A stretch of DNA of 64,000 nucleotides from positions 269,245,034 through 269,309,033 of the forward strand of contig NC_089493.1 in the NCBI RefSeq assembly GCF_036850765.1, read 5' to 3'. Positions within the stretch are counted from its first letter, which is position 1. The number at the start of each line of letters is the position of its first letter. This document shows, piece by piece, positions 10,441 to 21,669 of this stretch. Source of the stretch: Saccopteryx bilineata. Its lineage: Eukaryota; Chordata; Mammalia; Chiroptera; Emballonuridae. The notes under the pieces are model-generated. The model had not been told where the DNA came from. It made no database searches and saw nothing but the letters and a program-made list of their open reading frames with translations. A program made the position numbers and the translations under genes.

Positions 10441-11546
10441 TACTTTCCAAGTACTAATTGCCAATTAAAAAAAAAAAACAACAACAAAAAACAGAACAGC
10501 TTCTAATAAAACAGCCTTTCTCTGAGGCCTGGGCGAACACCAAAAATAAGTTAATTAATGAAAGCACAGGGATCATCCCATCTGGACCTAGTTATTGTAT
10601 TTATAAACCAGAAATATACCTTTTGCTCATAAGAAAAGACTGACAAGCAAAAATAAATAAATAAAACACGTTATTTTGAAAAGCAGTGAGGAACTCTATT
10701 AGCATTAAAACCCGTGACTCCCTGTCCTTTGACACTCCTTATCATCTCATCTTGTTGAAATTTCCCCACTCCCATGCAAAATCTGTCTTCCCGCCCACTG
10801 TCCGGACTGACTCAGCTAATCCAGTCCACAGGGCGAGATAGCTGGTCTTCATGGGCAAGCCTGTGGACACACAGTTGAGGTGGGTCTCGGTCCATAAAGG
10901 CAAACTCGGTTTTTCATTTAAGATATATGAGTAAGTGTTCCCTTTAAGAGTCTCCAAGCAAGCACCTGACAAACCCTTCTCCATAAATTTCAGTGGTTTT
11001 ATACTCCTCTGGGACCCATGTTTTTCCTCATTCCTCTGGCTTATTGTTAAAATCAATGTTCTCCAAATAGCCACCCACCAGGTTCTCTCTTGGCAATCCC
11101 ATCTTCCGTCTCAGCTCTAGCCAGCCTAGTCTTTCCTACTCAATCTGTGACCCTCTCCTCCCCAGTCTCCAGTCGCCACTGTGACTAACTTCTGGACAAG
11201 TCCACAGTGATGTCCCACAAACACTTCAAGCTTGGCATGATCAAACATTTCTCGTCCGAGCCTCTTCCTGTGTGAGACACCTCTACCAATGGCACCACCG
11301 CCACCCCACCAGTCACCCAAGCATGAAATCTCCCTGACATCGGTGACATCTATCCATGTTATTCTCTGTCTTCTGGGTTCCCTTCCATCCAGCATGTTCC
11401 CTGATTCGTTTAGTCCTCTGTCCACCTGAAGTGTCAGACACCAGAGCGATAGGTGATCACTCTCTGCAAACACTGGAAAGTTCCAAGGACTTCAAATCCT
11501 CCCTCACCAGAGGTCAGTGAACACACAGGTGTGGAAAGCTGAAACT
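10441..11546. other. Unique sequence
   Basis: About 1.1 kb without a recognised repeat. The pyrimidine-rich 11000-11460 part has short open frames only, with no domain signature. Confidence 0.45.
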
Positions 11547-11700
11547 TGCCTGAGAAAGTTTTTTTTTGTTTTGTTTTGTTTTGTTTTTTTTGTTGTTTTG
11601 TTTTTTTTTTCTGAATCTGGAAACGGGGAGAGACAGTCAGACAGACTCCCGCATGCGCCCTACCAGGATCCACCCGGCACGCTCACCAGGGGCGATGCTC

Positions 11701-11719
11701 TGCCCACCAGGGGGCGATG
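11701..11719 (+). promoter_or_regulatory. CTCF-like motif, tandem unit
   Basis: Reads tgcccaccagggggcgatg, 16 of 19 matches to the CTCF consensus in forward orientation. First of the two best units in this SINE. Confidence 0.5.
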
Positions 11720-11743
11720 CTCTGCCCACCAGGGGCGACGCTC

Positions 11744-11762
11744 TGCCCACCAGGGGGCGATG
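11744..11762 (+). promoter_or_regulatory. CTCF-like motif, tandem unit
   Basis: Identical 19-mer to the unit at 11701. Between them lies a shorter four-G version (11723-11740). Binding not shown. Confidence 0.5.
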
Positions 11763-12082
11763 CTCTGCCCCTCCGGGGCATCACTCTGTCACGACCAGAG
11801 CCACTCTAGCGCCTGGGGCAGAGGCCAAGGAGCCATCCCCAGCGCCTGGGCCATCTTTGCTCCAATGGAGCCTTGGCTGCGGGAGGGGAAGAGAGAGACA
11901 GAGAGGAAAGGGGGGGGGGGTAGAGAAGCAAATGGGCGCCTCTCCTATGTGCCCTGGCCGGAAATCGAACCCGGGTCCCCCACACACCAGGCCGACGCTC
12001 TACCACTGAGCCAACCGGCCAGGGCTGCCTGAGAAAGTTTTGATAGAAGAAAGGAGTAAGCAATATGAAGAAAGCTATAGAG

Positions 12083-12379
12083 CAGTGGTCCCCAACCCCC
12101 GGCCCGCAGACCGGTACCGGTCCGTGGGCCATTTGGTATCGGTCCGCAGAGAAAGAATAAATAACTTACATTATTTCCATTTTATTTATATTTAAGTCTG
12201 AACGATGTTTTATTTTTTTAAAATGACCAGATTCCCTCTGTTACATCCGTCTAAGACTTACTCTTGACGCTTGTCTCGGTCACGTGATACATTTATCCAT
12301 CCCACCCTAAAGGCTGGTCCGTGAAAATATTTTCTGACATTAAACCGGTCTGTGGTCCAAAAAAGGTTGGGGTCCACTG
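12083..12379. mobile_element. hAT family B non-autonomous transposon
   Basis: Terminal inverted repeats cagtggtccccaacc and ggttggggtccactg, 297 bp long, flanked by an 8-base duplication ctatagag / gtatagag (7 of 8). Subterminal repeats of accggtccgtgg type (including accggtaccggt) are likely transposase-binding sites. The AT-rich interior has no transposase frame, so it needs a transposase in trans. Confidence 0.95.
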
Positions 12380-12469
12380 GTATAGAGTACAGGTTCAGGA
12401 AATACTATAAAACTCTAGAAGCACTGTAGGAAGTACCCTAAATCCCTTCCCCAGCAGGGTGACCTTCTG

Positions 12470-12615
12470 GGAAGGGCAGAAGCATCAGAGTCAAGAAGGT
12501 GAATTTGAGTCTCAGTTTCTACAGACCTCCGTGTCCACTAGTAAGTCTTGTGATTTTCTTTCATCTGTACAATGAGGGTGTTAGACCAAATTATTTCAAA
12601 ATCCTGTTAGTTCAC
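12470..12615 (+). repeat. MIR SINE fragment
   Basis: Sense MIR core: 'tttgagtctcagtttctaca', 'catctgtacaatgagggtgt'. Diverged. Confidence 0.5.
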
Positions 12616-12639
12616 TAAATCCTCCATAACTTCATGGAT

Positions 12640-12835
12640 CTACGACAATGATTCCTAAACCTGCCTGTGTATCAGCGCCACTGGGGAAGCTTTATAAATC
12701 TGCAGCTCCCCGGGTTTCCTTCTCAGAGGAGGTGATTCCGCCAATGTGAGGAGACATCTGAGAATTCTGTAGTTTCAGAAAACCTCAACAGGTGATTCTG
12801 ACGCGAAGCCCCATTTGGGAGCTGAGCCACCACAG
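12640..12835 (+). repeat. MER5A-like ancient hAT element
   Basis: 'acaatgattcctaaacctgc', 'tcagcgccactggggaagct' and 'acaggtgattctgacgcg' follow the order of the MER5A consensus. Very old compared with hAT families A to C here. Confidence 0.65.
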
Positions 12836-13246
12836 AGAATCTTCATCTGCTATCGTTTTCAACTATATCTACTACCTACAGAATAATGGTTTTCCATGGG
12901 AATACATCTTCAATTTCATAATAATGGTTAAAGGGACTATAGGATTCACTTTACATAACGTCACCTTAGGGGCACTTTATTGAAACACGGTTATTGTTCA
13001 AATATGGAAATGACTTACAGGGTTTTTTATTTCAATACCTGCATTGTCACAATTTTCAGCATGTAATCTGGTATAATTTGGGGCAAAATACTTTCTAAAT
13101 AAACCCACATTCAGTTTTTTAATGAGAATCAGTAAAAAAATTATTTCATGTATTATAAATATACAGCCATCACCCAGGAACATGCATACATTGCAGAGGA
13201 AGATGTATGTCTGTGGCACCAACCAACAGCAAGACAAAAATGTACC
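12836..13246. other. Unique AT-rich sequence
   Basis: About 400 bases with no recognised repeat or gene. Confidence 0.45.
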
Positions 13247-13254
13247 ATCTATAC

Positions 13255-13584
13255 CAGGGGTCCCCAAACTACGGCCCACGGACCACATGCAGCCCCCTGA
13301 GGCCATTTATTCGGCCTCCGCCACACTTCTGGAAGGGGCACCTCTTTTATTGGTGGTCAGTGAGAGGAGCATAGTTCCCATTGAAATACTGGTCAGTTTG
13401 TTGATTTAAATTTACTTGTTCTTTATTTTAAATATTGTATTTGTTCCTGTTTTGTTTTTTTACTTTAAAATAAGATATGTGCAGTGTGCATAGGGATTTG
13501 TTCATAGTTTTTTTATAGTCTGGCCCTCCAACGGTCTGAGGGACAGTGAACTGGCCCCCTGTGTAAAAAGTTTGGGGACCCCTG
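13255..13584. mobile_element. hAT family A non-autonomous transposon, intact
   Basis: 330-bp element with termini caggggtccccaaactacgg and aaagtttggggacccctg, flanked by the perfect 8-base duplication atctatac (13247-13254, 13585-13592), which fits the usual nTCTAnAn hAT target. The middle is AT-rich and non-coding. The termini are near perfect, so it inserted fairly recently. Confidence 0.97.
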
Positions 13585-13592
13585 ATCTATAC

Positions 13593-14042
13593 CCAGGTCT
13601 CCACTGTAGTTGTCTCCCCACCTTCAATATTTTTCTTACTAGCAGGACCTATCCATTTCCAGGCAATGAATTGTAATGAGTCTGAGTTAATTATGACAGG
13701 ATACTTGGCAAGATCCTAATTTTTGCAGCCCTTTTTGCATCTAGGGATAGCCATGCGACCCAGCACCGGACAATGAGATTTGAGAGCCAGTTTACTGGTG
13801 GACTTCCAGGAAATGGTTGTTTTCCCCTCCTTGATAAAGGGAGGACCCTTTTAATCACTCAGATCCCTGATTCCATCCTGAGTGCAAAGGGCTACAGCAG
13901 CCACACGGTGACCACCAGGCTGTGAGCATGAGGGCCCAGAGTCCATTCCCAGAGATGGCAGAGTAAAAATTGAGAAAAGCCTGGTCTTTATTGGCATCGG
14001 GAAGTCACTGCTCCTAAGAGCACACCTCTTGTTATTAAATTA
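13593..14042. other. Unique sequence
   Basis: About 450 bases with no recognised repeat. Confidence 0.45.
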
Positions 14043-14056
14043 AAAATTAATTTTTC

Positions 14057-14441
14057 GGCCCTGGCCAGTTGGTTCAGTGGTAGAGCGTCGGCCTGGCGCG
14101 TGCAGAAGTCCTGGGTTCGATTCCCGGCCAGGGCACACAGAAGAGGCACCCATCTGCCTCTCCACCCCACCCCCTCTCTTTCCTCTCTCTCTCTTCCCCT
14201 CCCGCAGCCAAGGCTCCATTGGAGCAAAGATGGCCCAGGTGCTGGGGATAGCTCTTTGGCCTCTGCCCCAGGCACTGGAGTGGCTCTGGTGGCAACAGAG
14301 CGAAGCCCCGGAGGGGCAGAGCATCGCCTCCTGGTGGGCAGAGCGTAGCCCCCTGGTGGGCGTGCCGGCTGGATCCCGGTCGGGCGCATGCGGGAGTCTG
14401 TCTGACTGTCTCTCCCGGTTTCCAGCTTCAGAAAAGAAAAA
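14057..14441 (+). mobile_element. SINE type A, full length
   Basis: Intact head with B box (ggttcgattcc) and body with gctccattggagc and the CTCF-like block at 14322-14340 (15 of 19). The exact 14-base duplication aaaattaatttttc flanks it (14043-14056, 14442-14455). Confidence 0.96.
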
Positions 14442-14478
14442 AAAATTAATTTTTCAATCACACTACTCACAATTTTTT

Positions 14479-14800
14479 TTTTTTTTTTTTTTTGCAGAGA
14501 TAGAGTCAGAGAGAGGGACAGATAGGGATAGACAGGAAGAGAGAGAGATGAGATACATCAATTCTTTGTTGCGGCTCCTTAGTTGTTCATTAATTGCTTT
14601 CTCATATGTGCCTTGACAGGGGGGCTACAGCGGACCGAGTGACCCCTTCCTTACTCAAGCCAGCAACCTTGGGCTCAAGCTGGTGAGCCTTGCTCAAACC
14701 AGATGAGCCTGCGCTCAAGCTGGCGACCTCGGAGTCTCGAACCTGAGTCCTCCACATCCCAGTCCGACGCTCTATCCACTGTGCCACTGCCTGGTCAGGC
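14479..14800 (-). mobile_element. SINE type B
   Basis: Antisense copy: T-rich tail at left, 'cgctctatccactgtgccac' A-box complement and 'ctgcctggtcagg' head at right. The body shows the repeated 'caagctggtgagcc' style segments and 'ctcatatgtgcc'. Target duplication ctactcacaatttttt (14463-14478) and ctagtcacaatttttt (14801-14816), one mismatch. It inserted at the tail of the type C SINE to its right. Confidence 0.93.
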
Positions 14801-14816
14801 CTAGTCACAATTTTTT

Positions 14817-14990
14817 ATTGATTGATTTTTAGAGAGACAGAGAGAAAGGGAAGCATTCATTTGTTATTACACTTTCTTGTACATTCATTGGTCACTTGCC
14901 ATATGTGCCCTGACCTGGGATCAAACATACAACCTTGGTTTTTTAGGAATGACCCTCTAATTGATTGAGCTAACTGACCAAGGGCCCAAA
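14817..14990 (-). mobile_element. SINE type C (old)
   Basis: Reverse complement of a SINE with head 'ttggtcagttagctcaatca' and B box 'gtttgatccc', then 'gacctgggatcaaaca', 'gtgccctgacc' and a short tail 'attgattgatttttagagag'. Older than A and B. A weak duplication with the sequence before 14479 is possible. Confidence 0.75.
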
Positions 14991-15153
14991 CTAGCCACAT
15001 TTTAAAATATCTGGATGGGGAGGAGAGTCTTAGCAAACAACAAATGAACTCTTACCAGCTAAATTCTTGTTATGTGAAATAATTAAGTGCTTTCGTTGTT
15101 CAGAGCCACTGAGAGCCTTGTTTTCTATCAGTTGCAGTGAAAAGTGCCTCCTA

Positions 15154-15473
15154 GCCTGACCAGGCGGTGGCACAGTGGATGGAGTGTCGGACTGGGATGC
15201 AGTGGACCCAGGGTCGAGACCCCGAGGTCGCCAGCTTGTGCGCAGGCTCATCTGGTTTGAGCAAGGCTCACCAGCTTGAACCCAAGGTCGCTGGCTCAAA
15301 CAAGGGGTCACTTGATCTGCTGAAGCCCCTCAATTAAGACACATATGAGAAAATAATCAATGAACAACTAAGGAGACTAAGGAGCCGCAACAAAGAATTG
15401 ATGCTTCTCATCTTTCTCCCTTCCTGTTTGTCTGTCCCTATCTGTATCTCTCTTTGTCTCTCACTGTTTCTGC

Positions 15474-15522
<49 letters not shown>
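15154..15522 (+). mobile_element. SINE type B with (CA)n tail
   Basis: Head 'cctgaccaggcggtggcaca', B box 'ggtcgagacccc', body to 'tgatgcttctcatctttctc', then a (CA)n run as its 3' tail (about 15477-15522). Imperfect duplication aagtgcctccta / aaatgcatccta (10 of 12) at 15142-15153 and 15523-15534 places the microsatellite inside the inserted unit. Confidence 0.88.
15477..15522. repeat. (CA)n microsatellite
   Basis: About 23 pure CA dinucleotides at the 3' tail of the preceding SINE. Likely length-polymorphic. Confidence 0.98.
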
Positions 15523-15525
<3 letters not shown>

Positions 15526-15838
15526 TGCATCCTATCCACATCCAGGTCTGGTGAGGATTAAGTGCAATCCTCAGGAGGCAACTAGGCGTATCTGGGATCA
15601 GAGTTCAATGCCACAGGGTAGGGAAATAGCTGTCAGCGAGGGAGTAGCATTTCAATAACTGCTTGAAGGATGGGTGAAAGATGAGGAAAAGAGGTGGAGG
15701 CAGTAAGAGTTTTCTGGAAAAAGCTTGAAAAGTAGAGGAAAAAACTAAAAAGGCTCCACGTTTATCATCTGGCACTCCAGGATGGAAACATACAAAGATT
15801 TTATTTTGTTCAAAAATCTAATTCAAAAAATTTCAGGA

Positions 15839-16023
15839 TGCCTGACCTGTGGTGGCACAGTGGATAAAGCGTCGACCTGGAAATGCTGAGGTCGCCGGTT
15901 CGAAACACTGGGCTTGCCTGGTCAAGGCACAAATGGGAGTTGATGCTTCCTGCTCCTCCCCCCTTCTCTCTCTCTGTCTCTCTCTCCTCTCCTTCTCTAT
16001 CTCCTTTCTAAAATGAATAAATT
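15839..16023 (+). mobile_element. SINE type D
   Basis: Short SINE: head 'cctgacctgtggtggcacag', 'gataaagcgtcgacctggaa', B box 'ggttcgaaacac', 'ctggtcaaggcac', a CT-rich tail and an A-rich end. Exact 14-base duplication aaaaaatttcagga (15825-15838, 16024-16037). Confidence 0.95.
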
Positions 16024-16403
16024 AAAAAATTTCAGGAGTCAACAAAACCTGTTTACACGTGTGACTACCTCCATCACTCTTTTCCACTCCCCACCTTGAA
16101 GACTGTGTCTCTGACCCTGCCCTGCCCATTGGCTCCACGCCAAGGGGTGTCCAAGTTCCCATGAACTCCTTCTGGCACTGAGGTTGGCTCTGGGTCACTG
16201 GAGCTCGGGTCCCTTTGAGCACCTTTTCATGGCACTCCCTTCACATAAGCCTCTCCAGTCCCCTTGGGATTCTGAAGTCATGTGAGAACAAGCTCTCACA
16301 ACTGGAACTGGTTTTTGGAAAGCACCCACGAATGCGGCACACTATCTCCTCAAGCACGCGCTCTCATCCTCTAACACTGAAGAAAATTAAAAAGAACTTA
16401 TCA

Positions 16404-16530
16404 GGCCCTGGATGGTTGGCTCAGCAGTAGACCATCAGCCGGCGTATATATGTCCCTGATTTGATTCCCAGCCAGGGCACACAGTAGAAACGACCATCTG
16501 CTTCTCCACCCCTCTCCCTCTCGCTTCTCT

Positions 16531-16580
<50 letters not shown>

Positions 16581-16823
16581 TCTCCTTCTGCAGCCATGGT
16601 TTGATTGGAGCAAGTTGGCCCTGGGTGCTGAGGATGACTGCATGGCCTCTGTCGCAGGCACTAAAGAAAATGGCTCCAGTTGCAAAGAAGCAAGGGCCCA
16701 GATGGGCAGAGCATCGCCCCCTAGTGGGCTTGCGGGTGGACCCCCTCCGGGCACATGTGGGAATCTGTCTCTGCTTCCCCTCCTCTCACTAAAAAAAATA
16801 AAATAAAATAAAAATAAAAAATG
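16404..16823 (+). mobile_element. SINE type A, diverged, expanded (CT)n
   Basis: SINE A with a head containing several substitutions ('tggatggttggctcagcagt', B box 'tttgattccc') and a pure (CT)n run at 16532-16570. The CTCF-like block at 16712-16730 is decayed (14 of 19). Duplication aaagaacttatc / aaagaacctatc near 16391-16402 and 16827-16838 (one mismatch). Confidence 0.9.
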
Positions 16824-16839
16824 AAAAAAGAACCTATCG

Positions 16840-17990
16840 GTGTCTAGCACATGGACACATCAAAGTCCCCAAAGGAAAATGTTTGAATTTCTTCCATCTA
16901 TTTTCCTCTCCTGTTCTTTATGCTTCTCAATGAGAAGAAAGGTAGAGCTTACATTTTATGTCAACACAAAAGGCCTCCGTTTGTGTGCATTACTTACTAA
17001 AGTATTCAGTGATTCAATGTCAAGGTATGTATTATACATACTTTTTTTTTCTAGGCCATTATCAGTTCCCTTACAACACTATTATTCTTCAGCTCAGCTA
17101 ATGCTTCTGTCAAAGATTTAGCAACAAGCACGGAAAATGTCAAACAGTGGGGAAGAGACCTAGCTGTTTCCACGACTGCACAAAAAGCTGGAGTTGTCTT
17201 TTATGGAAAAGCAGAACAATTCTGCCACGAACACCAACGTTTTATCAGGGCACAGAGGAGTGGGGTGGCTTATTCGTTTTTGCTGCGCACACCTGAGTCC
17301 ATCTCCTCTGAATAAGCTTTCTTTCTTCTCTTACCAATATACTTAATAAAATAGAGCCCATGTTGTTACCATTTCACCCTCTCCCCAGGAGGTATCCGGC
17401 TTAGCGCGTGACGGGAATCAGCCAGGAGAGTCAGTGCTGATCTGTCTGCCGAGCGGTGTGATAAAAATTTAAGGGGCACTAAAAGGCTCCTCTAGAGAAA
17501 AATATTTTCCCAGCATGCTTACGAGGGTGCCTGAAATTACAACCCTTCTGCTTTAAGGCATTGGAAGCCTCCATTAAAATGCAAATATGTTAGGTGAGTT
17601 ATTTTATCAAACCGTCACATCTTAGCTTGAATTAGTTTATAGCTTAATTCAAAAACCTGAAAGTGACAGGACACAGGGTCATAAGCAAAGATGATACAAA
17701 GGTTTAGGGTTTAAAATGTGTTGCCTAAATCGCTGGCCCAAATAGCAGGACAAGGTGGGAGAAGAGAATACAGTCTGATGGCCCCGAGCGTGAGGTCAAC
17801 AATCCCGGCTGAGCCACAGGCTGGTCCACATGGTGGAGAAGTCATCTTCACCCTTCAAACATAAACTCAAGGAAGCATCTGTGTGTGTATGGCTTCTTTT
17901 CTCCCCACTGAAACTGGCATTCTCAGTGGATTTACTTACTATTTCCTCCCTGAAGTGAGCTCAGGAATTCTAACCCATTCCCTCCCCAAC
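16840..17990. other. Repeat-free block, possible conserved non-coding element
   Basis: About 1.1 kb with no recognisable repeat in a repeat-dense window. The part at about 17390-17720 contains an exact octamer atgcaaat near 17579 (POU-type), TAAT-like cores and a clean absence of insertions. A regulatory role is an inference only. Confidence 0.35.
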
Positions 17991-17994
17991 AGTT

Positions 17995-18350
17995 TCGGGG
18001 GCTGCAGAGAGCCCACGGTAGGCACTACCAATACTCTCCAATATGTCCATTTCTCCTCCGTCCTACCCCCTTGAAGTTAGTCATGGTTATATGACTGACT
18101 TTGCCCAATGAAATGTAAGCAAAAATGGGATGTGTTGCTAAGAGCTCCCTTCTTCTGCTATAGTGAACTTGACTAAGGATACTACAAGGTTAAAGCCACC
18201 AAGAATGGTGGACACAAACCAGCTAACTAGAATCCTGCTCAGACTTGCGGATGACCATAATGGAGCAGGAATAAACTTCAGTTGTGTTATACCAGTGATG
18301 TTCTGATGTTGGCACGTTAGCATAGCCTCATCTACCCTACTGATCCATAC
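17995..18350 (+). repeat. MLT1-like MaLR LTR fragment
   Basis: 'catggttatatgactgactt', 'gcccaatgaaatgtaagcaa' and 'tataccagtgatgttctgat' follow the layout of MaLR/MLT1 solo LTRs. Diverged, with no internal genes. Confidence 0.55.
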
Positions 18351-18394
18351 CCCATAAATAGCGCTTCAGGCTCTTTCTATTACCGGACATCCAC

Positions 18395-18535
18395 CCTTCA
18401 ACAAAATGTATTGAGCACCTACAATGTGCACCAGGTACCAGAAATTTAGTAGGACTGTAACAGTAAAGACAAAGTCCTTGAACTCATGGAGGTTACATTC
18501 TCGTCAAGGAATAAAGATTATAAATAAGTTTTTCT
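18395..18535 (-). repeat. L2 LINE 3' end fragment
   Basis: 'tattgagcacctacaatgtg', 'gaactcatggaggttacatt', 'gattataaataag' in antisense L2 order. Confidence 0.7.
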
Positions 18536-19180
18536 GTTAGGAATAAGTTTGGTTGAACATAGCAAAAAAACCCAAATGATATCAACTTCAGCGAATGATA
18601 AGTCTTGTTTCCCTCACATAAAGGAGAGTGGAGGTTAGCAATCTGAGACCCACAGGGGGGTTCTACAATGTCACCAGGGACACAGACTCCTCTCATCCTT
18701 CTGGTCCACCATCCTCAGCATGTGGTTTCTATCTCCCGGAGTAACTCATACGCCAAACTGGCTGCCACCACTCCATTTGTTTTATCCGCATTCTGGCAGG
18801 GGAAAAACAGTGAAAGAAAGAAAGGCAAGAGAAAGGTGCCTCCCAACTGAGCCAGGTGCCCATACAGAGCTTCCCTGGAAGCCCCAGCCCGTAGGTAATA
18901 CACACACCTCATTAGCCACCCCTGCCTTCAAGGGAGGCAGAGAGGAAAATATAACCCCAGCTGGATATATTTTTTTTTACCACAAATAAAATAGAATTCT
19001 GTTTTTTGAAAAGGAAAGAGAATAAGTATATATTAAGGAGGTATTTAATAGTCTCTGTCATAATAAATGAACAAATAAAAATTTCAGCTGGTGATATTTT
19101 GAAGGGAAAAAAAATGGTGATTAAAAAAATAGAAAGGCAGTAACTGTGCTCAGGGCAAGGAGGAAAGGCCTTCCCACCCG
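18536..19180. other. Unique sequence
   Basis: About 640 bases, AT-rich in part, with no recognised repeat. Confidence 0.4.
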
Positions 19181-19189
19181 GGTGGCATT

Positions 19190-19720
19190 GGAATGATGAG
19201 AAGTCCTCATTGGGGTGACCTGGGGAGGAGAACCCCAGGCAGAGGGAACAATGAGAGCTGAGGCCTGAAGCACCAAAGAAGAGAAAGCACACAGTGGGTG
19301 GAATGAGTGAGTGAGGGGGATGTGGTGGGAGAGGAAGGCAGAGAGGTGGAGAGACTAGGTTACCCAGGACCTCGTGAAATTCACCCCCAGGGTGTTGGGG
19401 GCAAGGGGGAGGCTGAGGGGTAAGCAGCGAGTGACATCATGTGATCACACCTTAATTCTGTCATTTTGGGTGCAATTGGGAACTGGTTTGTAAGGGGATA
19501 AGCATGGTGACCAGTTAGGAGGCCCATTCAGACATCCGGACAGCCGACAATGGCGCTGGACCCATAGTAGGCTGGACGGGCAGTGCTAAGGATGCAGTTG
19601 AGACCAACTATCACGAACGAGGGGTAAACCCCATGGGCCTTGATAGGTAACTTTTCTATGAGACTGTAGCTGCTCATCTAGAGGCTCAAAGAGAGCTCAG
19701 AGAAAGCTGGATTTTCTTCA
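19190..19720 (-). repeat. L2 LINE fragment
   Basis: 'caggcagagggaacaatgag', 'gctgaggcctgaagcac', 'agggggatgtggtgggag', 'ttctgtcattttgggtgc' are in the order of the antisense L2 3' half. Old. Confidence 0.6.
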
Positions 19721-20139
19721 GAATTGAAGTCTCACTGGGAGAGGAAGGCTGATCGGAGGTGAAGAGAGGCTGGGAAGGAAGGTTGGTGAGAAGTCACTGA
19801 AATGAGTGATGCTGGGCTCTAAGCAGAGTGGAAAGAGAAGTGGTGGGAGGCAAAGCCCGAGGGGCTGAAGCCCCCCACCCCGCCCGAGTCGGCCACTTTG
19901 GTTTCCCACCTGCAGCTAATGCTTGGCTTCTGTACATGGACACACGGCTGGATTATCTGCCTGACATCTGGTAACCAGTGCCACCTGGGCCCCACCTCTC
20001 AGCTCACCCTTGCAACATACTCAGCTGCTCAGCGCTTGGTCCTGTTCCACCCTCACTCAACCCAAGTGTTGGGCTCCCGAGTGTCTGGGAAGAATCAACT
20101 CTACTTCTCCAGTCCAGTGGCTAGGTATCCAGGCTAAAG
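19721..20139. other. Unique sequence
   Basis: About 420 bases. No repeat or gene recognised. Confidence 0.4.
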
Positions 20140-20335
20140 GGAGACTATGGGTACCAGTCCAAGCTCCTCCACCTTCCAGCTGTGTCACCGTAAACAACGA
20201 CCACCCTTCCTTCCTTGTGCCTTGATTTCATCTGTAAATGGAGGCTACGAACAAGCCCCGCCTCCCAGGGCTAAGGCGAAATCAAATGAATTCACGGAAA
20301 GCACTGAGAGAATGCAGCACACAGGAAACTCCCCA
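20140..20335 (+). repeat. MIR SINE fragment
   Basis: 'ctccaccttccagctgtgtc', 'tgccttgatttcatctgtaa' and 'ggaggctacgaacaagccc' match sense MIR. Confidence 0.6.
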
Positions 20336-20919
20336 TTAAAGTGATCCAGCATTCGTGTGTATCATCTTCCCTCCTAACACCTTCCCTTCTAACACCTTCC
20401 CTCCCCTCAGCCTTCATTTATCTACTTCCTCTGACTCGTTTTATACTTACTATTCATAACACATAATCTGCATCTTACAACATGCTGTCCTGTTCTCTAA
20501 TTGTTGGTATCACTCAATTTGGCACTTGAATCCACACTAATGACTGTATGCTAATATGTAAAAATCACGCCTTGTCCTAATTCTTCATGTCTGTGCCTTA
20601 GCTTTTCTCTTCAGCTACCCGAGGAGACTCCGGAAGCCAATTATATATTGATACTTCTCTCACACCTTTACACAGGCAGCGCAGGACCCGTGACATGAAT
20701 GTGCTGGGTGCTTGGGTGCTGAGAGAGGGCTTTGCATCCGGCGAACTCCAGAACCCTGTGCCTTAGGGAACCAGATGGAAGTGGGACAACGTTTCAGAAC
20801 TGAAACTGAATTGTATCAATCTCTAGTTCAGCCAACGCTTCTCTGGGCAGGGCCTGTGCTGTTTTGGGGAGAATAATGCCATGCATTCTTTTCTGAAAGC
20901 TCTCCAAAATACTTCAAGA
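20336..20919. other. Unique sequence
   Basis: About 580 bases. A tandem-like pair 'aacaccttccct' occurs near 20378-20403. Nothing else is seen. Confidence 0.4.
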
Positions 20920-20933
20920 AATGGTCTGACTTG

Positions 20934-21330
20934 ACCCTGGCCAGTTGGCTCAGCGGTGGAGCGTCGGCCTGGCATGCGGGGGACCAGGGTTCAGTTCCCG
21001 GCCAGGGCACATAGGAGAGGCGCCCATTTGCTTCTCCACTCCCCCTCCTTCCTCTCTGTCTCTCTCTTCCCCTCCTGCAGCCGAGGCTCCATTGGAGCAA
21101 GGATGGCCCGGGCGCTGGGGATGGCTCTTTGGCCTCTGCCCCAGGCGCTAGAGTGGCTCTGGTCACGGCAGAGCGACCCCCCAGAGGGACAGAGCATCGC
21201 TCCCTGGTGGGCAGAGCGTCGCCCCTGGTGGGCGTGCCGGGTGGATCCCGGTCGGGCGCATGCGGGTGTCTGACTGTGTCTGACTGTCTCTCCCCGTTTC
21301 CAGCTTCAGAAAAATACAAAAAAAAAAAAA
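20934..21330 (+). mobile_element. SINE type A, full length
   Basis: Head with a slightly mutated B box ('ggttcagttcc'), CTCF-like block 21195-21213 (15 of 19) and poly(A). Exact 14-base duplication aaatggtctgactt (20920-20933, 21331-21344). Confidence 0.97.
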
Positions 21331-21344
21331 AAATGGTCTGACTT

Positions 21345-21665
21345 AGTCAAGATTACAAATTCCAACGTTAGCCTGATCCTCAGACCTCCTGGGCCAGCTG
21401 GGCTAATTGGCCACCAAAACAAATTAAGCTCTTCCAGACCATTCACCCAAGAGAACTCCCCACTACAGGGAGAAAAATGAAGCAGAACTCACAGGCCAGC
21501 TGAGAAGGGAGCCACACTGCTCCTGGCTTTGGGGGCGGCCTACACTGAAGGAAGAGCCTCAGGCTGCACAACCAGGAACTTCTGCAATGCAGAGCAGTCT
21601 GGTTTGCCAATCACACAGCCTCTCTACACAGTCTTTTAATACAGTTAATATCGCTGCTGACCAGA
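21345..21665. other. Unique sequence
   Basis: About 320 bases. Nothing recognised. Confidence 0.4.
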
Positions 21666-21669
21666 GGGC

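Larger units (their letters stand above)
11563..12025 (-). mobile_element. SINE type A with amplified CTCF-like block
   Basis: Minus-strand SINE A, longer than the others (463 bp). The head closes at 12025 and the tail is a T-rich run with G and C interruptions at the left. The exact duplication tgcctgagaaagtttt flanks it (11547-11562, 12026-12041). Its GGGGC-rich body holds four successive units of the form tgcccaccagggggcgatg (from about 11681 to 11762, period 21-22 bases), where other copies have two. Long frames through it are not genes. Confidence 0.96.
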
